Shown piece after piece: positions 1 to 7,479 of a stretch of 64,000 nt of DNA (its first letter is position 1; every line of letters begins with the position of its first letter). Both the position numbers and the translations under genes were made by a program. Source of the stretch: Xanthomonas floridensis (GTDB lineage: Bacteria > Pseudomonadota > Gammaproteobacteria > Xanthomonadales > Xanthomonadaceae); contig NZ_LXNG01000016.1 in assembly GCF_001642575.1 (NCBI RefSeq), forward strand, positions 1 through 64,000, read 5' to 3'. A model generated the notes under the pieces. It was not told where the DNA came from. It was given only the letters and a program-made list of their open reading frames with translations, and made no database searches.

Positions 1-195
1 GTGCTTGATCAATCCCAGCAGGCGTTGGTCTTCCTTGGCGCGCTCACTGTCAGGCGAGCGTAACCAGGCGTAATAACCCGCCCGGTTGACGCGCAATACC
101 CGACACATCGCGCATACCCTGAATTCCCTGCGATGGTCTTGCATGAACGCGTACTTTGCCTTCACCCCTTGGCAAAGTACGCGGCGGCCTTTTTT
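1..195 (-). CDS. IS3-family transposase OrfB, N-terminal part only (runs off the window)
   Basis: This is the second frame of the transposase, lying in the -1 frame relative to orfA and overlapping its end. Translation from the slippery site gives VKAKYAFMQDHRREF and then RVLRVNRAGYYAWLRSP, typical of the HTH_21 region at the start of IS3 OrfB proteins. There is no strong independent start in the visible part, which fits production as an OrfAB fusion. The integrase core with the DDE triad would be to the left of the window and was not seen. No stop codon interrupts the visible portion. Confidence 0.85.
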
Positions 196-434
196 AAGAT
201 GTCGCGCTCCTCGGTCACGCGACGCAACTCTGCCTTCAGCCGCCGAACCTCGGCGCTCTGGTCCACCTCGGCGCGATGCACCACGCCAGGCTTGCCGAAC
301 TTGCGCAGCCAGGCGTACAGGCTGTGCGTCGTGACACCCAGTCGCTCGGCGACCTCTGCCACCTTGAACCCACGATCGGTCACTTGCCGGACCGCTTCGA
401 TCTTGAACTCATCCGTATACCGCTTGCTGCTCAT
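162..434 (-). CDS. IS3-family transposase OrfA
   Basis: The product is a 90-residue DNA-binding subunit of an IS3 transposase that recognises the element's ends. It starts MSSKRYTDEFKIEAVRQV and has a helix-turn-helix around residues 15-45 (VAERLGVTTHSLYAWL). A leucine-zipper-like coiled coil follows (VRRLKAELRRVTEERDILKKA). The ATG at 434 is chosen because GGAGGTG lies just upstream; an in-frame ATG at 455 lacks such a site. The frame ends soon after a slippery A6G run, so OrfA alone is made by normal decoding and an OrfAB fusion by -1 frameshifting. The gene appears intact. Confidence 0.9.
   Translation of the reverse strand: MSSKRYTDEFKIEAVRQVTDRGFKVAEVAERLGVTTHSLYAWLRKFGKPGVVHRAEVDQSAEVRRLKAELRRVTEERDILKKAAAYFAKG
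189..195 (-). other. Programmed -1 frameshift site of the IS3 element
   Basis: The minus-strand sequence A AAA AAG occurs where the orfA and orfB frames overlap. In frame 0 it encodes Lys-Lys followed by Ala-Ala-Ala-Tyr-Phe and a stop; in the -1 frame reading continues into orfB. A6G heptamers are the usual slip site in IS3-family elements. No stimulatory structure was analysed. Confidence 0.75.
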
Positions 435-497
435 GGACACCTCCGAATCTGCCATTTTCCATGGCCTTGAGATGTCTAGGAAAGCCTGGGCGTATCA

Positions 498-642
498 GTT
501 CGGATGTGGTGGTGATCGAGGTACCCAAGAGAACTTCGTTCGCGCAAGCCGATGGAAGGTCGCCGCGGAGTTGGTCGAACAATGCGAGCAGTTCGGTGGC
601 TTCCTGCTGCAGTAGGACCAGAGCGCTCTTGTTGGGTTCATC
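498..642 (-). pseudogene. Possible small gene truncated by the IS insertion
   Basis: A minus-strand frame beginning MDEPNKSALVLLQQEATELL runs to the IS boundary at 497 and then continues only as chance sequence inside the element. The about 48 residues outside the IS look protein-like (Leu/Glu-rich helix, no stops), suggesting the N-terminus of a gene whose remainder lies beyond the element or was lost. No family was recognised and the ribosome-binding site is weak, so it could also be a chance frame. Confidence 0.3.
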
Positions 643-840
643 CATTGCATGTCGTCCGACGGCGCTCCCCAGCGCCCTTGATGCAGGCAAAGCAAACTGC
701 GTGCCAGCGTGGTGCTGAAGACGCAGGCCAGGCAGCCGGCTGAGGCCCGCAATCACTGACCTGCGCCACTCCCGCCATCTCGAGCTGACTGTTCGCTGGC
801 GCAGGCTCGGTCAATGCCGCCGTCAAACCGGCAGCTCACC
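643..840. other. Non-coding stretch beside the IS element
   Basis: No convincing gene, RNA or repeat was seen between the interrupted frame and the next minus-strand frame. It may be remnant sequence around the insertion. Confidence 0.4.
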
Positions 841-1125
841 TCAGCTGTAGTCGAGCTGCCGCTGCGTTTCGGCGTGCATGGCTTCCAGCGTCACCATGCC
901 GGCAATGCGCGCGGCAGACATGGCGCTGCGGTGATCGGGAAACGTGGATGCAAGGGTTGCGCCCGCGAGTTCGCCCGTTTTCCTGCCCGTACTGATCTGT
1001 TCGATGCGCCAATCGGCGCTCCAGGTGGCGTCGGTGCCGAGGCTCGGGGCGGCGTGGCAGATCAGCTGATAGCTTCCAAGAAAAATAACCAAACTGTGCT
1101 CGGCTCTTCGGTGCGCTGCGAGCAT
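841..1125 (-). CDS. Hypothetical protein, 94 residues
   Basis: An unrecognised minus-strand frame starting MLAAHRRAEHSLVIFLGSYQ and ending in an acidic/polar helix (MVTLEAMHAETQRQLDYS). The N-terminal part contains one hydrophobic stretch too short for a confident signal peptide or membrane segment. It lies between the IS region and a divergently oriented diguanylate cyclase gene. The start has no clear ribosome-binding site. It could be a degraded or chance frame, so confidence is low. Confidence 0.35.
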   Translation of the reverse strand: MLAAHRRAEHSLVIFLGSYQLICHAAPSLGTDATWSADWRIEQISTGRKTGELAGATLASTFPDHRSAMSAARIAGMVTLEAMHAETQRQLDYS

Positions 1126-1235
1126 ACCGTCGCACGATCATTGCGGCGAGTCCGGCCCCGTCTGCCAGCTGACTGGACCGTGGAGGCACGCTACTTGCAT
1201 CGGCCTCAACCACACCATCGGTGTCGGGAAACAAG

Positions 1236-2951
1236 ATGCTGACCAGGAAAGCCAAACGCCGTGCCGCCGGGGCCTTGCTGCTGGGTGGCGCCATTTTTGT
1301 ACTGATCGGTGTGGGCGGCTACTTCACCACCCAGCGCTCGCTGGCCAATGCCGGCTGGGTGACGCACACGCAGGAAGTGCTTGCCGGTATCGACGAAATC
1401 CAGGCCGGCCTGCTGTCGGCCGAGTCATCGGTGCGCGGCTATGTGCTGACCGACAACGAGGCGTTTCTGGGCGTGTATGCCGATGCCATCGGGCGCCTGC
1501 CCGAGCGTATCGTGCGGCTGGAAGCACTGGTGCAGGACAACCCGGTGCAAAGGCGCAACACGCTGGCGCTTGGCCGCCTGGTGGACCAGCGCCTGGTACA
1601 GATCAACGACCTGTTGCACAGCTACCGGACGCATGGCCTGGAGGGCGCGCGCAGCTCGATCGCGCGCGGCGTCTTCCAGACCTCGTCGGCGCTGCGGCGA
1701 CAGGTGCAGACCATGACCGAGCTGGAACGCCACGCATTGGTGAAGCGTACCGAGGCCACGACGGTCAGCGCACAGTGGGTGCTGCGCATGACGGTAATCG
1801 GGATCGTCAGCGGGCTGTTGGTGATGCTGCTGGCCTACCGCCTGTTGGCGCGCGAACTGCAACGCCGCGTGCGTGCCGAGGACGCGGCCAGCCTCGCCAG
1901 CGAGCGGCTGGTCGATTCGTTTGCTACGCTCGAACGCACCTCGGCCGGACTGGAAGCGCTGGCGCGCTATTCGGGGCTGCTGCAGAACTGCCGCGACGCC
2001 GAGGAGGCACTGGAGATCACCGCTCGCACGATTGCTCCGCTGATTCCCGGCGCGTCGGGAGCGGTGTACCTGCTGCGCGCCTCGCGCGACCGCGCCGAGC
2101 AGGTCGTGGCCTGGGGCGCGATGGCCGACGACGGCAACGCCAGCATCGCACCGGATACCTGCTGGGCATTGCGCCGCGATCGCACGCATGTGGTGGAAGA
2201 CGCCAGCGCCGGCATGCTGTGTCGGCATGCCGGCACCACCGTTGCGGCGCACGCCAGCACGGTCTGCATTCCGTTGTCGGCACAGGGCACCCAACTGGGC
2301 ATGCTGGCGCTGCGCAGCGACGCGCCCGGTGGCCTGGCCTCGCTGACGGTGGCCGAGGCGGCGGCGGAACAACTGTCGCTGGTGCTGCACAGCCTTCGCC
2401 TGCGCGAAACGCTGCGCCAGCAATCGATCCGCGACCCACTGACCGGCCTGTACAACCGCCGCTACCTGGAAGAGGCGCTCAATCACGAACTGGCGCGCTG
2501 CACGCGACGGGTGCAGCCGCTGTCGGTCCTGATGCTGGACGTGGACCACTTCAAACGCTTCAACGACCTGCATGGGCATGGCGGCGGCGACCGCGTGCTG
2601 GCGGCAATCGGCGAGCTGCTGCTGGCCCAGACCCGTGGTGAAGATATCTGCTGCCGCTATGGCGGCGAAGAATTGACGATCATTCTGCCGGAGGTGGACC
2701 TGGCGACCGCCCGCATGATGGCGGAGAAGTTGCGTGCCGGAATCGAGGCCTTGCAGGTGATGGCCGATGGCGTGTCGCTGCCGAAGATCACCGCATCGTT
2801 TGGCGCGGCGAGTTTTCCCGAGCATGCCGGTAACGCAGCGCAACTGCTGCGGCGCGCGGACGAGGCGCTGTATCGGGCCAAACAGGGCGGGCGCAACCAG
2901 GTGGTCAGCGCACCCGTGGCGGCACGTGCCGAGCTGACGCAGGGGTTTTGA
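1236..2951 (+). CDS. Membrane diguanylate cyclase with CHASE3, GAF and GGDEF domains
   Basis: The protein probably makes cyclic-di-GMP from two GTP at the inner membrane. A transmembrane helix near residues 12-32 and another near 188-210 flank a periplasmic CHASE3-type helical sensor (SSVRGYVLTDNEAFL). A GAF-like region follows (about 240-390), then a C-terminal GGDEF domain introduced by DPLTGLYNRRYLEEAL. The active-site motif is GGEEL at about residue 476, a functional variant of GGDEF. RGED sits five residues before it, matching the RxxD inhibitory site, so product feedback is likely. An ATG at 1236 is preferred, preceded by CGGGAA; a GTG at 1221 is possible. It stands alone with a short gene-free stretch after it. 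Confidence 0.9.
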   Translation: MLTRKAKRRAAGALLLGGAIFVLIGVGGYFTTQRSLANAGWVTHTQEVLAGIDEIQAGLLSAESSVRGYVLTDNEAFLGVYADAIGRLPERIVRLEALVQDNPVQRRNTLALGRLVDQRLVQINDLLHSYRTHGLEGARSSIARGVFQTSSALRRQVQTMTELERHALVKRTEATTVSAQWVLRMTVIGIVSGLLVMLLAYRLLARELQRRVRAEDAASLASERLVDSFATLERTSAGLEALARYSGLLQNCRDAEEALEITARTIAPLIPGASGAVYLLRASRDRAEQVVAWGAMADDGNASIAPDTCWALRRDRTHVVEDASAGMLCRHAGTTVAAHASTVCIPLSAQGTQLGMLALRSDAPGGLASLTVAEAAAEQLSLVLHSLRLRETLRQQSIRDPLTGLYNRRYLEEALNHELARCTRRVQPLSVLMLDVDHFKRFNDLHGHGGGDRVLAAIGELLLAQTRGEDICCRYGGEELTIILPEVDLATARMMAEKLRAGIEALQVMADGVSLPKITASFGAASFPEHAGNAAQLLRRADEALYRAKQGGRNQVVSAPVAARAELTQGF

Positions 2952-3225
2952 AGTCGGGGAGTTTGCCGGAAACAGCGCAGACGCGCCGCGCGGCAATGCC
3001 GCTGCGGGCCGTGACAGGCCGACAAGCGCTTTCACAACGCTGATTACCCCTGACCGCGTCGGCAGTTCTATGCGTCAATATGCATAGCGACCAGGGCATC
3101 GCCCGCCAGCGATTGCGCTCCATGCGTGCACGCTCCCAAAAACTTTCGCGCATCCTGCATGCCCGGATACAGCGCATGTCACGCATGGCGACACGCGCCG
3201 GATTGTCGTCGTACTGGCACGCGCC

Positions 3226-3459
3226 TCAACGCGGGGCTTGTCCATCCTCGTCGCCCGGAATCAGGCCGGCGCCAGCCAGCATGCCGTCGATGCGGGTGCG
3301 CACATATGCCACGTCGTCAGGCGCGGCGCTACGGAGTTCCGCTTCGGCACGCGCCTGGAAATCGAGGTAGTCGAAGTCTGCGTCCTCGTCGGCAGACAGT
3401 TGCGGCAGTGAGTCCTGTAGCGCATCCAGGCGTGTCTCGAGTTCTTCGCGTGTAGGCAT
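3226..3459 (-). CDS. Small acidic hypothetical protein
   Basis: A 77-residue acidic protein (MPTREELETRLDALQDSLPQ...) with no membrane segment or recognised domain; predicted helices carry many Asp and Glu residues. The ATG at 3459 follows GGAG eight bases upstream and is preferred to a longer in-frame start. It lies between two GGDEF genes, on the opposite strand and divergent from the second. The regular codon pattern and good ribosome-binding site support a real gene; function is unknown. Confidence 0.65.
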   Translation of the reverse strand: MPTREELETRLDALQDSLPQLSADEDADFDYLDFQARAEAELRSAAPDDVAYVRTRIDGMLAGAGLIPGDEDGQAPR

Positions 3460-3626
3460 AGCAGACTCCAACGACAGAGCCACTACGGTTGCGACAAGGC
3501 CGTCAAGGATGTGCGAAGCCTTGCCGGACAACGCTTCATTTTCCTGCCGGCCACTGCGGCACCTTGCATGCTCAACTTTCGCAGCGGCCGGCCGATAATG
3601 ATGCCGACTCCTACAGAACCTTCCAT

Positions 3627-4601
3627 GTGATCCTCCACCTGCGGCGGGATTTCCGCCTTGGCATCGTCAAGATGCTCGGGCCAATCACCGCGCTGTTGCT
3701 TTGCCTCTATGCGGTGTACCTGGCCATCACCGGCCAGGCCGTGGCGTGCCTGATCACCGCCGCACTCGGCATGCTGGCAATCTGGCGTGGCTGGAAGATG
3801 CGCAATGCCGAGCGTACCGGCGCTGGTGGCCTCTGGCTGGCATCGATCAACGTCGCAGGCTGTCTGGTGGCTTGCTGGACCGGTGGCGATGGCGCCCTGC
3901 CCTGGTTGTTCCCGGTGCTGGCCACCAATTATTTCCTGTGCGGGCCGCAGCGGGCGGTGTTGCTGAGTCTGCCGCTGATGGCCGCGCTGCTGTTCCTGCC
4001 CGGTCTGATCGTCAGCCCGGGCCAGGGCGTGTCGACCGTGGTGGTAACGCTGGTGACGCTGGCGGTGGGGTACTCCTTTTCGCTGCGCATGCAGGACGAC
4101 CGCGTGCATCTGGAAGAGCTGGCCTCGCTGGATGCGCTGACCGGCCTGCCCAACCGGCGCATGCTCGAACGTGCGCTCACCCACCAGATCGACCAGCGCC
4201 AGCCGCAGGACCGGCTCAACAGCCTGATCATCCTGGACCTGGACCATTTCAAGGAGGTCAATGATCTGTACGGGCACGCTGCCGGCGATGCAGCGTTGTC
4301 GGATCTGGCCACCATCCTGCGCTTCGAAGTGCGTGAGCCGCACCAGGTGTTCCGCTTCGGCGGCGAAGAGTTCGTGGTGCTGCTGCGGGCCGGGTCGCTG
4401 GCCGAACTGGAAGCGGCCACCGAGCGCCTGCGCAAGGTGATCCGCAACGGGCTGCGCGGCCCCGGCGGGCGCATCACCGTCTCGCTGGGCGCTGCGCGTC
4501 ACGATGGCGAGACGCATTGGCAGGACTGGTTTTCGCGCGCCGATGCAGCGCTGTATCTGGCCAAGAACAGTGGCCGTGACAGCGTGCGGGTTGCCGACTG
4601 A
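3627..4601 (+). CDS. Membrane GGDEF-domain diguanylate cyclase
   Basis: About five hydrophobic helices in the first 150 residues form an integral membrane sensor (a MASE-like module, family not identified). A GGDEF domain follows, beginning LDALTGLPNRRMLERAL. The catalytic motif is GGEEF at about residue 245, and the metal-binding region LIILDLDHFKEVND is intact, so activity is expected. At the inhibitory-site position the sequence is REPH, not RxxD, so this enzyme probably lacks the product inhibition suggested for the other GGDEF protein nearby. The start is uncertain: GTG at 3627 gives a positively charged N-terminus before the first helix, ATG at 3672 is an alternative, and neither has a clear ribosome-binding site. 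Confidence 0.87.
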   Translation: MILHLRRDFRLGIVKMLGPITALLLCLYAVYLAITGQAVACLITAALGMLAIWRGWKMRNAERTGAGGLWLASINVAGCLVACWTGGDGALPWLFPVLATNYFLCGPQRAVLLSLPLMAALLFLPGLIVSPGQGVSTVVVTLVTLAVGYSFSLRMQDDRVHLEELASLDALTGLPNRRMLERALTHQIDQRQPQDRLNSLIILDLDHFKEVNDLYGHAAGDAALSDLATILRFEVREPHQVFRFGGEEFVVLLRAGSLAELEAATERLRKVIRNGLRGPGGRITVSLGAARHDGETHWQDWFSRADAALYLAKNSGRDSVRVAD

Positions 4602-5259
4602 GCGCAGTGACCTAGCGTTGCTGCGCAGGCAGGAGGTCTGGGCTTGCGATGCGTGATGCCGTGTCTTGCCGGCGTGCCGCGTCCGGGGCAGCGTCAATGC
4701 GTCTACACATTCCAGCGTTGCCGGTCCTGGCCGTGTCGCTGACAGCGGCTTATCGGTCGCACGGTAGACGGCCATTGCGATGCTCGCCAAGCGCCTGCGC
4801 GTGCTGATCGAGCCATCTGATCCATCGGTCTGATCGCGCGATGCGCGTTTGCTGCTATCTCGCGTGCGCAGCGCGGCAGCCAGCGTGGCCGGAGTGGGGT
4901 TTTCACAGGCCCCAGATTTGGTCGATGGCTGACCACTGACGCCGCAGAGTTCGGACAAGCGTGTGATCCCATCGTTGGCAATCGCCATGCAATGGATCAC
5001 CACCGCGCTATCAGCAAGCACCGGAATTCACGCGTGGTCCCTGCCCGCTTCCGGGCATCGGCCGCGCCCGCCTGACGGCTGTGCGTTCGTTTTATTCGCT
5101 GATCTTGCGCAATTGGCACTCGCGCATTAGGCCTGCGCTACGCCTGTCTTATCAGAATGCCCACGTGGCCAGATGCGGCAGCGGACGCCAACGCGCGGCC
5201 GTCACGGTGCACCTGTGACTCTGCACAGCGCTTGGTAGATCACCGCCGCATGCCGCATC
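4602..5259. other. Gene-free stretch between GGDEF gene and efflux operon end
   Basis: No frame here has protein-like composition, and no RNA gene or repeat was recognised. It lies between a plus-strand gene and the 3' end of a minus-strand operon, so promoters are not expected. Confidence 0.5.
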
Positions 5260-5287
5260 GACGGGGCGACCTGCAGGCCGCCCCGTC
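5260..5287 (-). terminator. Hairpin just after the RND efflux operon
   Basis: A perfect 9-bp stem (GACGGGGCG pairing with CGCCCCGTC) with a 10-nt loop lies seven bases beyond the stop codon of the outer-membrane channel gene. There is no U-tract, so it may be a processing or Rho-assisted end rather than a strict intrinsic terminator. Confidence 0.5.
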
Positions 5288-5293
5288 CGCTGC

Positions 5294-6718
5294 TTATCGG
5301 TTGACCACGGCCACCGGTGCGGCAGGTGCTTCGCCCTGTTTCCAGCCGCCCAAGGCCTTGTACACCCCGACCACGCCGACATTGACTGCCGCCTCGGCCT
5401 GCGCCAGGGCATCGTCGGCCGCCAGCTGGGTGCGCTGTGCATCCAGCAAGGTCAGGAAGTCCTCCGAACCCTCGCGATAGCGGATCTGCGCCAACTGTTC
5501 GGCACGCCGTGCGGCATTGGCCTGCTCGACCACGATGGCCAGGCGCGCCTGTTGGCGGCCGTAGCCGGTCAAGGCGTTCTCCGTGTCTTCCAGCGCCAGC
5601 AGCACGGTCTGCTGATACTGCGCCAGCGCACCTTCGGCCTGCGCCTTGCTGGCACGCAAGCGCGCCCGCACGGTGCCGAAATCGAACGCCGCCCAGCTGA
5701 TCGACGGGGTGATCGACCAGGCCTTGGCATTGCCCTCGGTCAGCCGCGCTGCATCGCCGGACAGGAAGCCGACGAAGCCGCTGACGCTGATACGCGGGAA
5801 CAGATCGGCCGTGGCCACGCCCACCTGCGCGGTGGCCGCCGCCAGCCGGCGTTCGGCGCTACGCACGTCCGGGCGTTGACGCAGCAATCCGGCCGTATCG
5901 CCCAGCGGCAACGGCCGCGCGAATGCCGGCATGCTGCGTGCGACCAGGGTGGCGTCCAGCGCATTGGGCTGTTGGCCAAGCAACACGGCCAGACGGTGGC
6001 GGTACTGCGCCTCGGCGGTTTCCAGCAACGGAATATCCGCCTCGATCGCCTTCAACCGCGCCAGGCTGCTCTGCACATCCAGCTCGCTGCCGGCACCCAG
6101 GTCCCAACGCGTCTGCGTCAGTTTCTGGGTGTCGCGCAGATTGGTCAGGGTGCGCTTGGAGACATCGAGCTGCTTCTGGGTGCCGCGCAATTCGAAGTAA
6201 TTGCGCGCCACCTCCGCCGCGACGGTGACCTGCACGTCCTGCAGATTGGCCTGTTCCGCGTCCAGGTCCGCACGCGCGGCTTCCGATGCACGGCGCTGGC
6301 GGCCAAACAGGTCCAGCTCCCAGGCCGCATCCAGGCCCAGCGTGGTCTGCTCGGTGAGGAAGCGCTGATTGCCCGCGATCACCTGCTGCTGTTCGCGACG
6401 ATCGAAGCTGCCTTGTGCGGTGATGTGCGGTGCCTGGTCCAGGCGACGTTCGACGAACACCGCACGCGCCTGCTTGACCCGCGACACCGCAATGCGCAGA
6501 TCGTGATTGGCGAACAGCGCATCGCGCACCAGCTGTTCCAGCACCGGGTCGTCGAATTGCGACCACCAGTTGCCGACCGGCGATTCGGTGCTGAAGGATG
6601 CGTCCTGCGCGCCCTGCAACGTGACCGAGGCCGGCGGGTCGGGCCGGTAATCCGGCCCCACCGCGCAACCACTGAGCACCAGCGCGGCCAGTGCCGTGCC
6701 GAGCAATGTTCTTACCAT
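5294..6718 (-). CDS. Outer-membrane efflux lipoprotein (OprM/NodT family) of the RND operon
   Basis: This is the TolC-like outer-membrane duct of a tripartite RND pump. The N-terminus MVRTLLGTALAALVLSGCAVG is a lipoprotein signal with lipobox LSGC (Cys18). The start of the mature protein (GPDYRPDPP) and the tandem helical repeats (two outer-membrane efflux domains, about 60-250 and 270-455) match the NodT/OprM family and its usual length near 470. It is last in a minus-strand operon with a short-chain dehydrogenase, the RND pump and its fusion protein. Its start overlaps the preceding dehydrogenase gene by 7 bp, implying translational coupling. It resembles OprN by position, but orthology is inferred. 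Confidence 0.93.
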   Translation of the reverse strand: MVRTLLGTALAALVLSGCAVGPDYRPDPPASVTLQGAQDASFSTESPVGNWWSQFDDPVLEQLVRDALFANHDLRIAVSRVKQARAVFVERRLDQAPHITAQGSFDRREQQQVIAGNQRFLTEQTTLGLDAAWELDLFGRQRRASEAARADLDAEQANLQDVQVTVAAEVARNYFELRGTQKQLDVSKRTLTNLRDTQKLTQTRWDLGAGSELDVQSSLARLKAIEADIPLLETAEAQYRHRLAVLLGQQPNALDATLVARSMPAFARPLPLGDTAGLLRQRPDVRSAERRLAAATAQVGVATADLFPRISVSGFVGFLSGDAARLTEGNAKAWSITPSISWAAFDFGTVRARLRASKAQAEGALAQYQQTVLLALEDTENALTGYGRQQARLAIVVEQANAARRAEQLAQIRYREGSEDFLTLLDAQRTQLAADDALAQAEAAVNVGVVGVYKALGGWKQGEAPAAPVAVVNR

Positions 6719-7443
6719 GGCAAGGTGTCTCCCAGATGGGTGAAGCTGCCGGTCGGGCCGTGCGCATCGATCAATGCCATCTGCACGCTGCTGTGCGCGC
6801 CCTGCTCGATGTCGATCTCGCCCTCGCCACCGTTCATGTCGGTTTTGACGTAGCCGGGATGAATGGTGTTGACCTTGACCGCGGTGTCGCGCAGCTCGTA
6901 GGCAAGATGCACGGTCCAGCTGTTCAAGGCGCTCTTGGATGCGTTGTAGGCCGGCACCTTGAAATTGTAGATCGGCGAGCCAGGGTCGCTGTGCAGCGTC
7001 AGCGAGCCGAGAATGCTGGACACATTGACGATGCGGCCGGCCAGCGACCGCTGCAGCAGCGGCAGGAACGCCTTGGTCACGCCGACTACCGCAAACAGAT
7101 TGGTATCGAAGGTGCGCTTCCAGGTGTCCAGGCTCTGCTCGGACGGCTTGCGCTGGATGTCATCGATCATGATGCCGGCATTGTTGACCAGGATGTCCAG
7201 GTGGCCGTGACGCTCCTTCACCGTGCCGACCGCCGCAGCGATGCTGATGTCGTCGTTGACGTCCAGTTGAATCGCTTCCACCGGCAGGCCTTCGGCCTGC
7301 AGCTTGAGCGCGGCGGCCACTGCGTCGTCGCGCTTGCGCCCGGCCAGCAGCGTGTGCACGCCGGCCTGTGCGAGTTGACGAACGGTTTCCAGGCCGATGC
7401 CGCGAGTAGCGCCGGTGACCAGTGCGATCTTGGTGTTGCTCAT
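6712..7443 (-). CDS. Short-chain dehydrogenase/reductase inside the efflux operon
   Basis: A 243-residue cytosolic NAD(P)H-dependent oxidoreductase of the classical SDR type. The cofactor-binding motif TGATRGIG is at residues 10-17, NNAG near 88, the catalytic Ser in VNVSSILG, and the YNASK catalytic pair near 165. The PG motif region is HPGYVKTDM. All key residues are intact and the length is normal. It sits between the RND pump gene and the outer-membrane channel gene and overlaps the latter, so it is expressed with the pump. A role in modifying a pump substrate or aldehyde is inference; the substrate is unknown. Confidence 0.92.
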   Translation of the reverse strand: MSNTKIALVTGATRGIGLETVRQLAQAGVHTLLAGRKRDDAVAAALKLQAEGLPVEAIQLDVNDDISIAAAVGTVKERHGHLDILVNNAGIMIDDIQRKPSEQSLDTWKRTFDTNLFAVVGVTKAFLPLLQRSLAGRIVNVSSILGSLTLHSDPGSPIYNFKVPAYNASKSALNSWTVHLAYELRDTAVKVNTIHPGYVKTDMNGGEGEIDIEQGAHSSVQMALIDAHGPTGSFTHLGDTLPW

Positions 7444-7479
7444 GTGGTGAATCCTCTTTAATTGGGGGAAGCGAGTGGC

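Larger units (their letters stand above)
1..497 (-). mobile_element. IS3-family insertion sequence, left part cut by the window edge
   Basis: Two overlapping reading frames, orfA (HTH) and the start of orfB, are read on the minus strand and linked by an A6G slippery run, the standard IS3-family plan. The element probably ends at base 497: read on the minus strand from there the sequence begins TGATACGCCCAGGCTTTCC, and IS3-family ends normally begin with TG. The rest of orfB, including the DDE catalytic domain, and the other inverted repeat lie outside the window, so the target-site duplication and group cannot be checked. The exact end is inferred. Confidence 0.85.

Noticed and set aside
1425..3035. 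Long minus-strand open frame opposite the first GGDEF gene
   Set aside because: It is rich in Arg, Gln, His and Ala with no domain, and is explained by the codon pattern of the real plus-strand gene in a GC-rich genome.
4703..5021. Small minus-strand frames between the GGDEF gene and the efflux operon
   Set aside because: Arg/Ala-rich, no start signals or domains, and several overlapping frames are equally open.
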